58,672 bases of DNA from Rheinheimera sediminis (GTDB taxonomy: Bacteria; Pseudomonadota; Gammaproteobacteria; Enterobacterales; Alteromonadaceae): NCBI RefSeq assembly GCF_004005375.1, contig NZ_RZUF01000019.1, positions 45,599 through 104,270 of the forward strand, given 5' to 3'. This document shows, piece after piece, positions 42,336 to 50,090 of the stretch; the first letter of the stretch is position 1, and each line of letters opens with the position of its first letter. The notes beneath the pieces are model-generated. The model was not told the origin of the DNA. It searched no databases and saw nothing but the letters and a program-made list of their open reading frames with translations. Position numbers and translations under genes: made by a program.

Positions 42336-42941
42336 ATGGCACATGTACTAGTAATTAATAGTTCTATAAGCGGCGACAAAGGTCAATCAACTCAGTTAAG
42401 CCAGGAGTTTTTAGCGGCTCTACCTGCAGGTTTCAGCACTGAAACTGTTGATCTGGTTCAGGACAGCTACCCACATTTAACCATGACAGAAATGGCGGCC
42501 TGGATGACTCCAGAGTCAGACCGTACTGACGAACAAAAAGCTTTAGCTGCTTTGTCAGACGAAGCTGTTGCGCAAATTAAAAAGGCTGACGCTATAGTGA
42601 TGGGCGTGCCTATGTACAACTTCGGTGTGCCGAGCCAGTTGAAAGCCTATTTTGACCGTCTGGCTCGGGCTGGTATTACCTTTAAGTACACTGAAACAGG
42701 TCCTGTCGGCTTGTTACAAGATAAACCAGTGTTTATTTTCGCAACTCGTGGTGGTTTGTATCAGGGCACTCCAATGGACTCGCAAACTCCGTTTGTCACT
42801 GCTTTGCTGAATTTCATCGGTTTAAAAGATTTAAACTTTATCTATGCTGAAGGTTTAAATATGGGACCAGAAAGTGCAGAAAAAGCCTTATCTGCGGCGA
42901 AAGCCCGTATTGCTGAATTAGCACCAGCTGTGGCTGCTTAA
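42336..42941 (+). CDS. azoR: FMN-dependent NADH azoreductase / quinone reductase
   Basis: A 201-residue flavodoxin-fold enzyme of the AzoR family, reducing azo compounds and quinones by two-electron steps with NADH. The N-terminal VLVINSSISGDKGQSTQLS binds the FMN phosphate, and GVPMYNFGVPSQLKAYFDR is the conserved FMN-contact segment. Length is typical. The ATG at 42336 has AGGAGA 7 nt upstream; an earlier ATG at 42306 is not supported. It is divergent from the ECF sigma/ChrR pair, and a role in the same oxidative response is plausible but unproven. Confidence 0.92.
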   Translation: MAHVLVINSSISGDKGQSTQLSQEFLAALPAGFSTETVDLVQDSYPHLTMTEMAAWMTPESDRTDEQKALAALSDEAVAQIKKADAIVMGVPMYNFGVPSQLKAYFDRLARAGITFKYTETGPVGLLQDKPVFIFATRGGLYQGTPMDSQTPFVTALLNFIGLKDLNFIYAEGLNMGPESAEKALSAAKARIAELAPAVAA

Positions 42942-42986
42942 CAACGGCCTTGGTTTTTTTGACCTGTTCCATTTTCCGCAAGCTTT

Positions 42987-43013
42987 GGCCACTTTGATTG
43001 AGTGGCCTTTTTT
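42987..43013 (+). terminator. Terminator of azoR
   Basis: Stem GGCCACT/AGTGGCC with a 7-nt loop and TTTTTT tract, 45 bp after the azoR stop. Confidence 0.88.
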
Positions 43014-43064
43014 GAAAAAACTCTGCTTTTCCGTTGTTATTAAACCACTTTCTTCACTTAGGGT

Positions 43065-43094
43065 TTGGTAAGTGTGCTGGCTCTGAATTATGCT
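43065..43094 (+). promoter_or_regulatory. Candidate promoter of the EF-hand membrane protein gene
   Basis: TTGGTA (43065-43070), 18-nt spacer, TATGCT (43089-43094), 11 bp ahead of the ATG. If used, the leader would be very short. Confidence 0.4.
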
Positions 43095-43105
43095 AGGTAA
43101 AACTT

Positions 43106-45277
43106 ATGCCTCAGGGAGAGCAAGCTTTGGCAACTATTCAATCTCAACATAAATGGCGTTTTTTCCGATCAGGTGGTTTTGATCAGGTGGCGCTGGACTC
43201 TGCCGCAGATCTGCAGCATTTAACTGAACTCGACCCTAAACTCTGGACAGTGCTGAATTGTCCTACCACTGGCCTTGAATTTGACAGCCGCACTTTGGCC
43301 TTGTTGGATCTGGATGGCGATGGTCAAATCCGGGTGCCGGAAATTCTTGCTGCGGTGCGCTGGTGTTGTGAGCGGTTGCCGGATGCGGAAATCATGTTTA
43401 AAGCACCGGGCTTACCGCTTAACGCTATAAGCGATCAAGATGCCGAAGGCGCTAATTTGAAAGCTGCCGCTCTGCGGGTATTGGAAATTACAGGTAAAAC
43501 ACCAGCCGATCCATTGCAGGTTGCGGACTTAGCCGATATGACGCTGCTGTTTTCTCCACACCATTTTAATGGAGACGGCGTGGTGATGGCAGAACTGACC
43601 TCTGATACAGAATTGGCTCAGTTGATCACTGAAATTATTCAGACTCAAGGTGCTCAACCCGATCGCAGCGGTGGGAAAGGTATTGACGGCGATAGCCTGA
43701 ATGCCTTTTATCAGCAAGCTACAGCTGTGGTGGAATGGCATGCGGCCGGAGGTACTGACGATCCTTTGTTTTGCCCGCTGGGTGATAAAACGACAGAAGC
43801 TGTTGCGGTATTTGAAGCGGTAAAAGCCAAGGTAGATGACTTTTTTGTCCGCTGTCAGTTGGCTGCTTTTGATAGTCGCGCTGCAGAAGCGTTAAATCCT
43901 GCTGTTGCTGCCTATGATTTGCTGAGTAATAAAGCCATCAGCGCTGCAGATACTGATGTAGCGGCCTTACCACTCGCAGCTATTGCCGCTGGGCAATCCT
44001 TACCACTGGGCGAGGGGGTTAATCCGGCCTGGGCCAGTGCTATGACCCAGTTCAAACTTCTGGTTGTTGAGCCTTTAGTTAGTAGCAAAAGCAAAAGTAA
44101 AGCCGGGCATTTAACGGCGGAGCAGTGGCAACAGATTTGTCAGTTGTTAGAGCCCTGGCGCTCATGGCAGGCAGCTAAACCAGATACTACTTTGCATCAA
44201 CTGGGGCTTGATCGTCTGAAGGCTATAGTAGCCGGAGATGGTAAAGAACGTCTGGAGGCCTTAATTGCGCAGGATCTTGCAGCATCCACTTTTGCCGATA
44301 ATATCGATGCGGTAGAGCGTCTGGTGCGATATCAGCGTGATTTAGTTACTTTGCTACGCAATTTTGTGTCGTTAAGTGATTTTTACCAACGTAAACATAA
44401 AGCGATTTTCCAGATCGGAACCTTGTATCTGGACCAGCGCAGCTGTGAGCTGGTACTCAAAGTATCAGACATGGCCCGTCACGCCACTATGGCCCCTTTT
44501 AGTGGTTGTTATTTGGTGTACTGTACCTGTGAACGTCAGGGCGAAACTCCGTTGCAGATAGTGGCAGCTTTGACTGCCGGAGACGTTGACGAGTTAATGG
44601 TACCAGGTCGAAACGGTGTGTTTTATGACAGGCAAGGTCGTGACTGGCGCGCTATGGTGACTAAAGTGGTGGCTCAGCCTGTCAGTCTTGGTCAGGCCTT
44701 CTGGTCCCCTTACAAAAGAGTTGCGGCTTTTATTGAAACTCAGTTGCAGAAGTTTGCTGCCTCGCGTGATAAAGACATTGAAGCCAAAACGACGACTGTC
44801 GTCGCTACAGCAGCTACGCCAGCCCCAACTCCTGCAGCAACAGCAACTGCGGCCGGATTTGATATCGCTAAATTTGCTGGTATTTTTGCTGCCTTTGGTT
44901 TAGCTGTTGGCGCTATGGGTACTGCTTTGGCTGCTGTAATGGCAGGACTTTTTTCGCTGGTCTGGTGGCAAATTCCATTAGTCGTTATCGGTGTCTTGCT
45001 GTTGATTTCAGGACCTTCGATCTTGATGGCGTTTTTAACCTTGCGGCGGCGTAATCTTGGACCTTTACTGGATGCTAATGGCTGGGCAGTGAACACCAGA
45101 GCCAAAATTAATGTGCCTTTTGGTGCTGCTTTAACAGGATTGGCTCGTTTGCCTGCCGGAGCAAAACGCAGTTTAGCCGACCCTTTTGCTGAGAAAAAAC
45201 GGCCTTGGGGCACTGTGCTTATCCTCTCACTAATTGTAGTTGGCGCAGGGTTATTCTGGTGGCTCAGACTCAATTAG
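43106..45277 (+). CDS. Uncharacterised EF-hand membrane protein
   Basis: A 723-residue protein of unknown function. Residues 68-79 form a textbook EF-hand loop (DLDGDGQIRVPE: Asp68, Asp70, Asp72, Ile75, Glu79). A degenerate HFNGDGVVMAEL follows near 153-164 and a weaker Gly-Ile-Asp-Gly-Asp near 195. The middle is helical and soluble, with no signal peptide. A Thr/Ala/Pro linker (about 565-588) precedes a hydrophobic hairpin (about 590-645) and a final membrane helix (about 700-719). The large domain therefore probably faces the cytoplasm, unusual for EF-hands. I recognise no named family beyond database-style hypothetical membrane proteins. Single gene with its own promoter. Confidence 0.8.
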   Translation: MPQGEQALATIQSQHKWRFFRSGGFDQVALDSAADLQHLTELDPKLWTVLNCPTTGLEFDSRTLALLDLDGDGQIRVPEILAAVRWCCERLPDAEIMFKAPGLPLNAISDQDAEGANLKAAALRVLEITGKTPADPLQVADLADMTLLFSPHHFNGDGVVMAELTSDTELAQLITEIIQTQGAQPDRSGGKGIDGDSLNAFYQQATAVVEWHAAGGTDDPLFCPLGDKTTEAVAVFEAVKAKVDDFFVRCQLAAFDSRAAEALNPAVAAYDLLSNKAISAADTDVAALPLAAIAAGQSLPLGEGVNPAWASAMTQFKLLVVEPLVSSKSKSKAGHLTAEQWQQICQLLEPWRSWQAAKPDTTLHQLGLDRLKAIVAGDGKERLEALIAQDLAASTFADNIDAVERLVRYQRDLVTLLRNFVSLSDFYQRKHKAIFQIGTLYLDQRSCELVLKVSDMARHATMAPFSGCYLVYCTCERQGETPLQIVAALTAGDVDELMVPGRNGVFYDRQGRDWRAMVTKVVAQPVSLGQAFWSPYKRVAAFIETQLQKFAASRDKDIEAKTTTVVATAATPAPTPAATATAAGFDIAKFAGIFAAFGLAVGAMGTALAAVMAGLFSLVWWQIPLVVIGVLLLISGPSILMAFLTLRRRNLGPLLDANGWAVNTRAKINVPFGAALTGLARLPAGAKRSLADPFAEKKRPWGTVLILSLIVVGAGLFWWLRLN

Positions 45278-45283
45278 AGTCTG
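45265..45283 (+). terminator. Hairpin overlapping the EF-hand gene stop
   Basis: Perfect 7-bp stem CAGACTC/GAGTCTG with loop AATTA spanning the stop codon (45275-45277). A second 8-bp stem ACAGCCTG/CAGGCTGT lies at 45293-45321. Neither has a good T-run; they are candidate 3' structures. Confidence 0.35.
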
Positions 45284-45449
45284 TCGATGAATACAGCCTG
45301 AGAAGCCATTTCGCAGGCTGTGTTCAGCTCTTGCCATTCCACTTATCGCCTGCTACCAGCTATTAAACCTATGCTATTCATACAGCTCTTGGTCTTTGAC
45401 TGATTTCTTTGTATAAAGAGCTTACAACCACCACTAAAAAAGAATATCA

Positions 45450-47903
45450 ATGAAAACAAAACCATGGTTAGTAGCGGCTTTTGTCGCGGCAAGTTTTATC
45501 GGTTCTGCTATTGCGGCTGAACCTCAAACCTATCAACTCACTCCTGTCAGTGTCAAAGCACCGGAAAATGTAGCCCATGCACCTTTTACTATGGAGCAGA
45601 TTATGGCGCATCCGGACTGGTTAGGTCGTCCGGCTGAAGGGGCTTATTGGGCTGATAACAACAGTCAGTTGTATTTTCAGCAAAAACGTCAGGGTTCGGA
45701 AATTCGTGACTGGTATAGCTTAAAAGCAGAACAGGGTGCTGTTGCAACGGCCGTACCTATGGCCGACTGGCATTTAATGGGAACGGCGCGCACTGTCTAT
45801 AGTCAGGACGGCAAATCGCTGGCCTATTTGTTTGAAGGCAATGTCTTTGTTAAACATTTGGGCAAGTTAACGCAAGTGACACGAAGCTCAACGCGTTATG
45901 ACGAAGTGCAATTTCTAGCTGATGGCCGTTTGGTATTCCGTGCTGGCTGGACTTACCAGGTGCTGGATTTAAACAGCGGTGCTGTGACTGAACTGGTCAG
46001 CCTTAAAAATGCGGATAAACCTGCCGCACCTAAAGTAGGCACTTCCTATCTCGCGCAAGAACAGCACACACTCATTGGTTTTGTTGCTTTGACGCATAAA
46101 AACAAAACCGAACAGTTTGAACAACGGCAATTACTTGCGGCACAAAATGGTGCGATGGCAACGCCTGCCGTTTATCTGGATAAAAACAAGCGTATTGCAT
46201 CGGCCAGCTTGTCGCCCAAAGGCGACAGACTGCTGGTGGCTTTAGCCGATAAAACGCCAGGGCGCGATAAAACCGACATTATGCCCAACTACATTACAGC
46301 TTCTGGTGATATAGCCGCTGAATCAGTACGTCGCCGTGTGGCCGATCAAAAACCTCAATCGCACCAGTTGTTTTTGGTTGATCTGAAAACTCAGCAGGCA
46401 ACAGAGCTGAAATTTACTGATTTGCCTGGTTTTGATGAAGATGTGCTGGCAGCTGTGAAAGCAGAAAATGCCAAAGCACAGGGCAAAACTTACCAGTCGA
46501 AAAAAGCCCCTCGTGCTATTGAATTAATTAACGACTGGAGCTGGAGTCAGTCTGCTATCCAGTGGCATGATTCAGGCTCACAAGTGGCAGTCATGCTTAA
46601 AGCCTGGGACAACAAAGACCGCTGGCTGGCCACAGTAGATTTCGCGAAAAAGCGTCTGGTCAATCAGCACAGATTGCATGACGATGCCTGGATTAGCTAC
46701 AGCTTCAACGACTTTGGCTGGTTAAGCCAAAAAGAAAGCTTGTATTACCTGTCTGAGGAATCAGGCTATGCTCATTTGTATGTTAAACCCGTCAATGGCA
46801 CAGCAAAGAAACTGACAGCCGGTACTTTTGAAGTCAGCAATCCGCGTTTAACTAAAAACGATCAGTACCTGTATTTCAAGGGCAATATCAGCCATCCTGG
46901 CATTTACGAAGTGTATCGGGTGAGTTTAGCTTCAGGTCAGCTGGAACAAATGACTGCGCTTAAAGGTTCGGCGGATTACCAGTTATCACCTGATGAAAAT
47001 AAGCTGTTGCTGACCTGGTCTAACTCTGTCACTCCACCAGAGTTGTATCTGATGGACAACAAACCTAAAGCCAAAGTCAGTCGTTTAACCCACACAGTGT
47101 CAAAAGAGCTGATGGCGTTAAATCTGACGGCACCCCAAGTAGTGGCAGTACCATCCAGCCATGGTAAACAGCCAGTGTTCTCCAAGCTTTATTTACCAAA
47201 AGATTATCAGCAGGGTGAAAAACGCCGCGCTGTGATCTTTAACCACGGCGCTGGTTATCTGCAAAACAGTGATTTGGGCTGGTCTGGTTATTTCCGTGAA
47301 TACCTGTTCCATAACTTACTGATCCAACAAGGTTATGTGGTATTGGATATGGATTACCGTGCATCAAAAGGTTACGGCCGTGATTGGCGTACAGCCATTT
47401 ACCGTCAGATGGGGACTCCTGAAACTCAGGATTTAGTCGATGGTGTGAAATATCTGGTGGCGAATGCTCATGTCGATGAAAAACGTGTTGGCACTTATGG
47501 TGGCTCTTACGGTGGTTTTATGACTTTTATGGCACTTTTCACTGAACCAGATCTGTTTAAAGCCGGTGCTGCTTTACGTCCTGTCAGTGACTGGGCTTAT
47601 TACAACCATGGTTATACTTCGAATATTCTGAATACACCTGATGTTGACCCCATAGCCTACCGTCGCAGTTCACCTATTTATTTTACCGAAGGTTTAAAAG
47701 GCAAGCTGCTGATTAATGCGCCTATGGTGGATGACAACGTGTTTTTCCAGGATGTAGTGCGTTTAGTACAACGTTTAATTGAGCATGAAAATGCCAACTT
47801 TGAGACTGCGATTTATCCGGTCGAGCCGCATGGTTTCCGTCAGCCAAGCAGCTGGCTGGATGAATACAAACGTATCTATCGGTTGTTTGAACAAGAGTTA
47901 TAA
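45450..47903 (+). CDS. Periplasmic S9 (DPP-IV/acylaminoacyl-type) prolyl peptidase
   Basis: An 817-residue exported serine peptidase. Signal peptide about 1-22 (ending AIAA); beta-propeller region about 60-560; alpha/beta-hydrolase domain about 570-815. Nucleophile Ser686 lies in GGSYGGF, the Asp in NAPMVDDNVFFQD (where most relatives have DDNVHFQ), and the His in EPHGFR near the C-terminus. The fold and motifs fit dipeptidyl-peptidase-like enzymes that trim peptides for nutrition. Isolated from ptrB in the window, but together with the M16 peptidase and ggt it points to peptide scavenging. Confidence 0.88.
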   Translation: MKTKPWLVAAFVAASFIGSAIAAEPQTYQLTPVSVKAPENVAHAPFTMEQIMAHPDWLGRPAEGAYWADNNSQLYFQQKRQGSEIRDWYSLKAEQGAVATAVPMADWHLMGTARTVYSQDGKSLAYLFEGNVFVKHLGKLTQVTRSSTRYDEVQFLADGRLVFRAGWTYQVLDLNSGAVTELVSLKNADKPAAPKVGTSYLAQEQHTLIGFVALTHKNKTEQFEQRQLLAAQNGAMATPAVYLDKNKRIASASLSPKGDRLLVALADKTPGRDKTDIMPNYITASGDIAAESVRRRVADQKPQSHQLFLVDLKTQQATELKFTDLPGFDEDVLAAVKAENAKAQGKTYQSKKAPRAIELINDWSWSQSAIQWHDSGSQVAVMLKAWDNKDRWLATVDFAKKRLVNQHRLHDDAWISYSFNDFGWLSQKESLYYLSEESGYAHLYVKPVNGTAKKLTAGTFEVSNPRLTKNDQYLYFKGNISHPGIYEVYRVSLASGQLEQMTALKGSADYQLSPDENKLLLTWSNSVTPPELYLMDNKPKAKVSRLTHTVSKELMALNLTAPQVVAVPSSHGKQPVFSKLYLPKDYQQGEKRRAVIFNHGAGYLQNSDLGWSGYFREYLFHNLLIQQGYVVLDMDYRASKGYGRDWRTAIYRQMGTPETQDLVDGVKYLVANAHVDEKRVGTYGGSYGGFMTFMALFTEPDLFKAGAALRPVSDWAYYNHGYTSNILNTPDVDPIAYRRSSPIYFTEGLKGKLLINAPMVDDNVFFQDVVRLVQRLIEHENANFETAIYPVEPHGFRQPSSWLDEYKRIYRLFEQEL

Positions 47904-47910
47904 CAGCATC

Positions 47911-47936
47911 AGGGTCAGAGCTTTTGCTCTGGCCCT
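47911..47936. terminator. Hairpin between convergent S9 peptidase and rluA
   Basis: An 11-bp stem AGGGTCAGAGC/GCTCTGGCCCT (one T-G pair) with TTTT loop, 8 bp after the S9 stop and touching the rluA stop codon. No T-run. Confidence 0.5.
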
Positions 47937-48594
47937 ACTCAAAATCCGGTTCCAACTCAAAACGTAACAGCTGCGAAGAATAAGGCTGATACACCTCTAA
48001 ACATAACGCCTGTAATAACAAACGTGGTGCTGCGGCATAAGCTTCATCATGAGCATAAAAAGCATCGCCTAAAATGGGATGCCCAATACTTTGCATATGC
48101 ACCCGCAATTGATGCGAACGTCCTGTCACAGGGCGCAGTTCTACCAAACTACTTTGGCCATCAAAACTTAAACGTTGAAAATGAGTCAGAGCCGCTTTGC
48201 CGGTTTTTTCACAGATTTTTTGCAGAGGAGGTGTGGCTGCATCAGCGATCAGCGGAGCATTCACCATGCCTTGTTCGGCAATTTCACCCCAGACTCTGGC
48301 GCGGTAAATTTTTTTCACTGAGCGTGAGGCAAACTGTTGTTTCAGCGCCGCTTCTGCTTTACGACGCAGTGCAAACACCACTAAACCAGAGGTGCTCATA
48401 TCAAGGCGGTGCACCAATTGAGCCAATGGAAATTGTTGCTGCACTCTGTGCAATAAGCAGTCCTGCATATCTTCACTGCGGCCCGGATTGGTTAATAAAC
48501 CACTGGGTTTATTCACCACCAGAATGTCTTTATCCAGATACAAAATATCCAGCCAGGGTTCGGCTGGTGGGTTATATACAAAAGGCCTTTGCAT
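47935..48594 (-). CDS. rluA: RluA-type 23S rRNA/tRNA pseudouridine synthase
   Basis: A 219-residue pseudouridine synthase, same length as E. coli RluA, which modifies U746 of 23S rRNA and U32 of several tRNAs. Catalytic Asp65 lies in HRLDMSTSG; VVNKPSGLLTNPGR and the RxVTGRSHQLRVHM segment are conserved. The N-terminal YNPPAEPWLDILYLD matches the RluA leader. It converges on the S9 peptidase and is divergent from a second RluA-like gene 105 bp away. Confidence 0.88.
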   Translation of the reverse strand: MQRPFVYNPPAEPWLDILYLDKDILVVNKPSGLLTNPGRSEDMQDCLLHRVQQQFPLAQLVHRLDMSTSGLVVFALRRKAEAALKQQFASRSVKKIYRARVWGEIAEQGMVNAPLIADAATPPLQKICEKTGKAALTHFQRLSFDGQSSLVELRPVTGRSHQLRVHMQSIGHPILGDAFYAHDEAYAAAPRLLLQALCLEVYQPYSSQLLRFELEPDFE

Positions 48595-48699
48595 CCACTT
48601 ACTCTTATTTATACAGATGGTTAGTACAGATATAGCTACTGCAGTTATACCTCTAATTCTGGCATACTAGCGCCAACTTTGTATCTAGTTATTTAGACC

Positions 48700-49386
48700 A
48701 TGAATACACCGATTAATGATCTGGCGGTTTTGCCCGCTACGAAACAGGCCTGGACTTTAGTCTATCAGGATGAGCATCTGCTGGTGGTGAATAAACCTGC
48801 GCATTTATTAACAGTGCCGGGACGGCATCCGCAAAATCAGGACTGCTTGATAAGCCGGGTGCAACTTGAATTCCCCTCCGCTTCTGTGGTGCATCGATTG
48901 GATTACGACACCTCGGGTTTACTGGTATTGCCTCTGAGCAAAAAAGCGCTGTCGACCATCAGCAAAGAGTTTCAAAGCAGGGGCACAAAAAAGATTTATC
49001 AGGCTGTTGTATCTGGTGTGCCAGATCCATCAGAGGGCACTGTGGATAAGCCAATAGCTGCTGATCCAGACAACAGGCCTTTGTATAAAATCAGCCCAGA
49101 GGGTAAAGCCTCTGTCACTCACTACAAGGTGCTGAAATTATTACCACAGCAGCAAGCCTCTTTAGTGCAATTAGAGCCGGTGACAGGTCGCTCACACCAG
49201 TTGCGGTTACATATGCAAAGCATAGGGCACGCCATTTTAGGTGACCCGTTCTATGCAACCCAAGCCCAGCAACAACAAAGTAACCGTTTATTATTGCATG
49301 CCGCAGTGCTGGAGTTTACTCATCCACAAAGCGGGCTTTTGATGAGCTTTAGTGCTGAACCTGACTTTCTGCAGGCTTTGCGCTGA
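48700..49386 (+). CDS. Second RluA-family pseudouridine synthase
   Basis: A 228-residue paralogue of the divergent rluA, sharing its motifs: catalytic Asp68 in HRLDYDTSG, VVNKPAHLLTVPGR, and PVTGRSHQLRLHMQSIGHAILGD. It is likewise without an S4 domain, so it belongs to the RluA rather than the RluC/RluD branch. The N-terminus differs (no YNPP motif). Target uridine unknown; either of the pair could be the true RluA orthologue. It overlaps rrtA tail-to-tail by 38 bp. Confidence 0.82.
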   Translation: MNTPINDLAVLPATKQAWTLVYQDEHLLVVNKPAHLLTVPGRHPQNQDCLISRVQLEFPSASVVHRLDYDTSGLLVLPLSKKALSTISKEFQSRGTKKIYQAVVSGVPDPSEGTVDKPIAADPDNRPLYKISPEGKASVTHYKVLKLLPQQQASLVQLEPVTGRSHQLRLHMQSIGHAILGDPFYATQAQQQQSNRLLLHAAVLEFTHPQSGLLMSFSAEPDFLQALR

Positions 49387-49951
49387 TAACAAACAGCAGC
49401 CCGAGCAGCAGACCACAAATCACCCCATAAAAATGTGCGTCTATGGCTACATTGGCATCTATCAGTGCGGCCAGTTCCTGATCTGGCCCTTGCCACTGCT
49501 CGTAGCCGACTTTGGCTATCACACCCAGCAGAATAAGCCAACCGGAGTGGATTTTGTGCTTAATATCCAGCAAAGCGCCGACGGTAATAAAGCAATGCAA
49601 CCAGCCAGATAAACCGAGATAAATCTGAATATCAGGACTGAACAGATACAAAAGCACACTGATGCCTATGCAGCCCGACAGCAGCAAGAGCGCAAAAGAG
49701 CTCAGTTGGTAATACAACTGATGCAGCATCAGCATCAACAGTAAAGCACCCAAATTCATCACCAAATGCCAGTGATTGCTGTGCAGTAAATGGCCGGTTA
49801 GAGCGCGCCAGATTTGTGCTGGTTGCGATCTGTGGTATTCGAGCACAGATCGGATACTGTCTGGCAACAGATGCAGCAGTATCAACAACAGAGCAAAAGC
49901 CAGCATAGCGTATTGAAAGGAAGAAAAAGCGCGAAAATTCATCAACATCAT
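49349..49951 (-). CDS. rrtA: Rhombosortase (rhomboid-family, GlyGly-CTERM processing)
   Basis: A 200-residue rhomboid-type intramembrane serine protease with about six membrane segments. Catalytic Ser115 is in GLSGWLH and His173 in DAHFYG; the HSNHWHLVMNLGAL segment is a rhomboid hallmark. Its small size and GLSG/DAHFYG pattern fit rhombosortase, which cleaves proteins carrying a C-terminal GlyGly-CTERM tail for surface or secreted release. None of the proteins in this window shows that tail. The start may be 49951 or the in-frame ATG at 49942. It overlaps the RluA paralogue convergently. Confidence 0.82.
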   Translation of the reverse strand: MMLMNFRAFSSFQYAMLAFALLLILLHLLPDSIRSVLEYHRSQPAQIWRALTGHLLHSNHWHLVMNLGALLLMLMLHQLYYQLSSFALLLLSGCIGISVLLYLFSPDIQIYLGLSGWLHCFITVGALLDIKHKIHSGWLILLGVIAKVGYEQWQGPDQELAALIDANVAIDAHFYGVICGLLLGLLFVISAKPAESQVQH

Positions 49952-50090
49952 CGTTCATTGCATGGAATAGCTGCTATGCAAAAGCATTCGTCGCTTCAGG
50001 TCAAGGCTTTTAACGTGAAAAGACGTTTCAGTCATTGATCCAACTGGCCCTACTAGGTAAGGTAAGGGTCTATTGAATGCAGGAAAAATA

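Noticed and set aside
44740-45273. 177-codon open frame on the minus strand
   Set aside because: Antisense to the EF-hand gene's Ala/Pro-rich linker and membrane helices; low-complexity composition explains the lack of stops.
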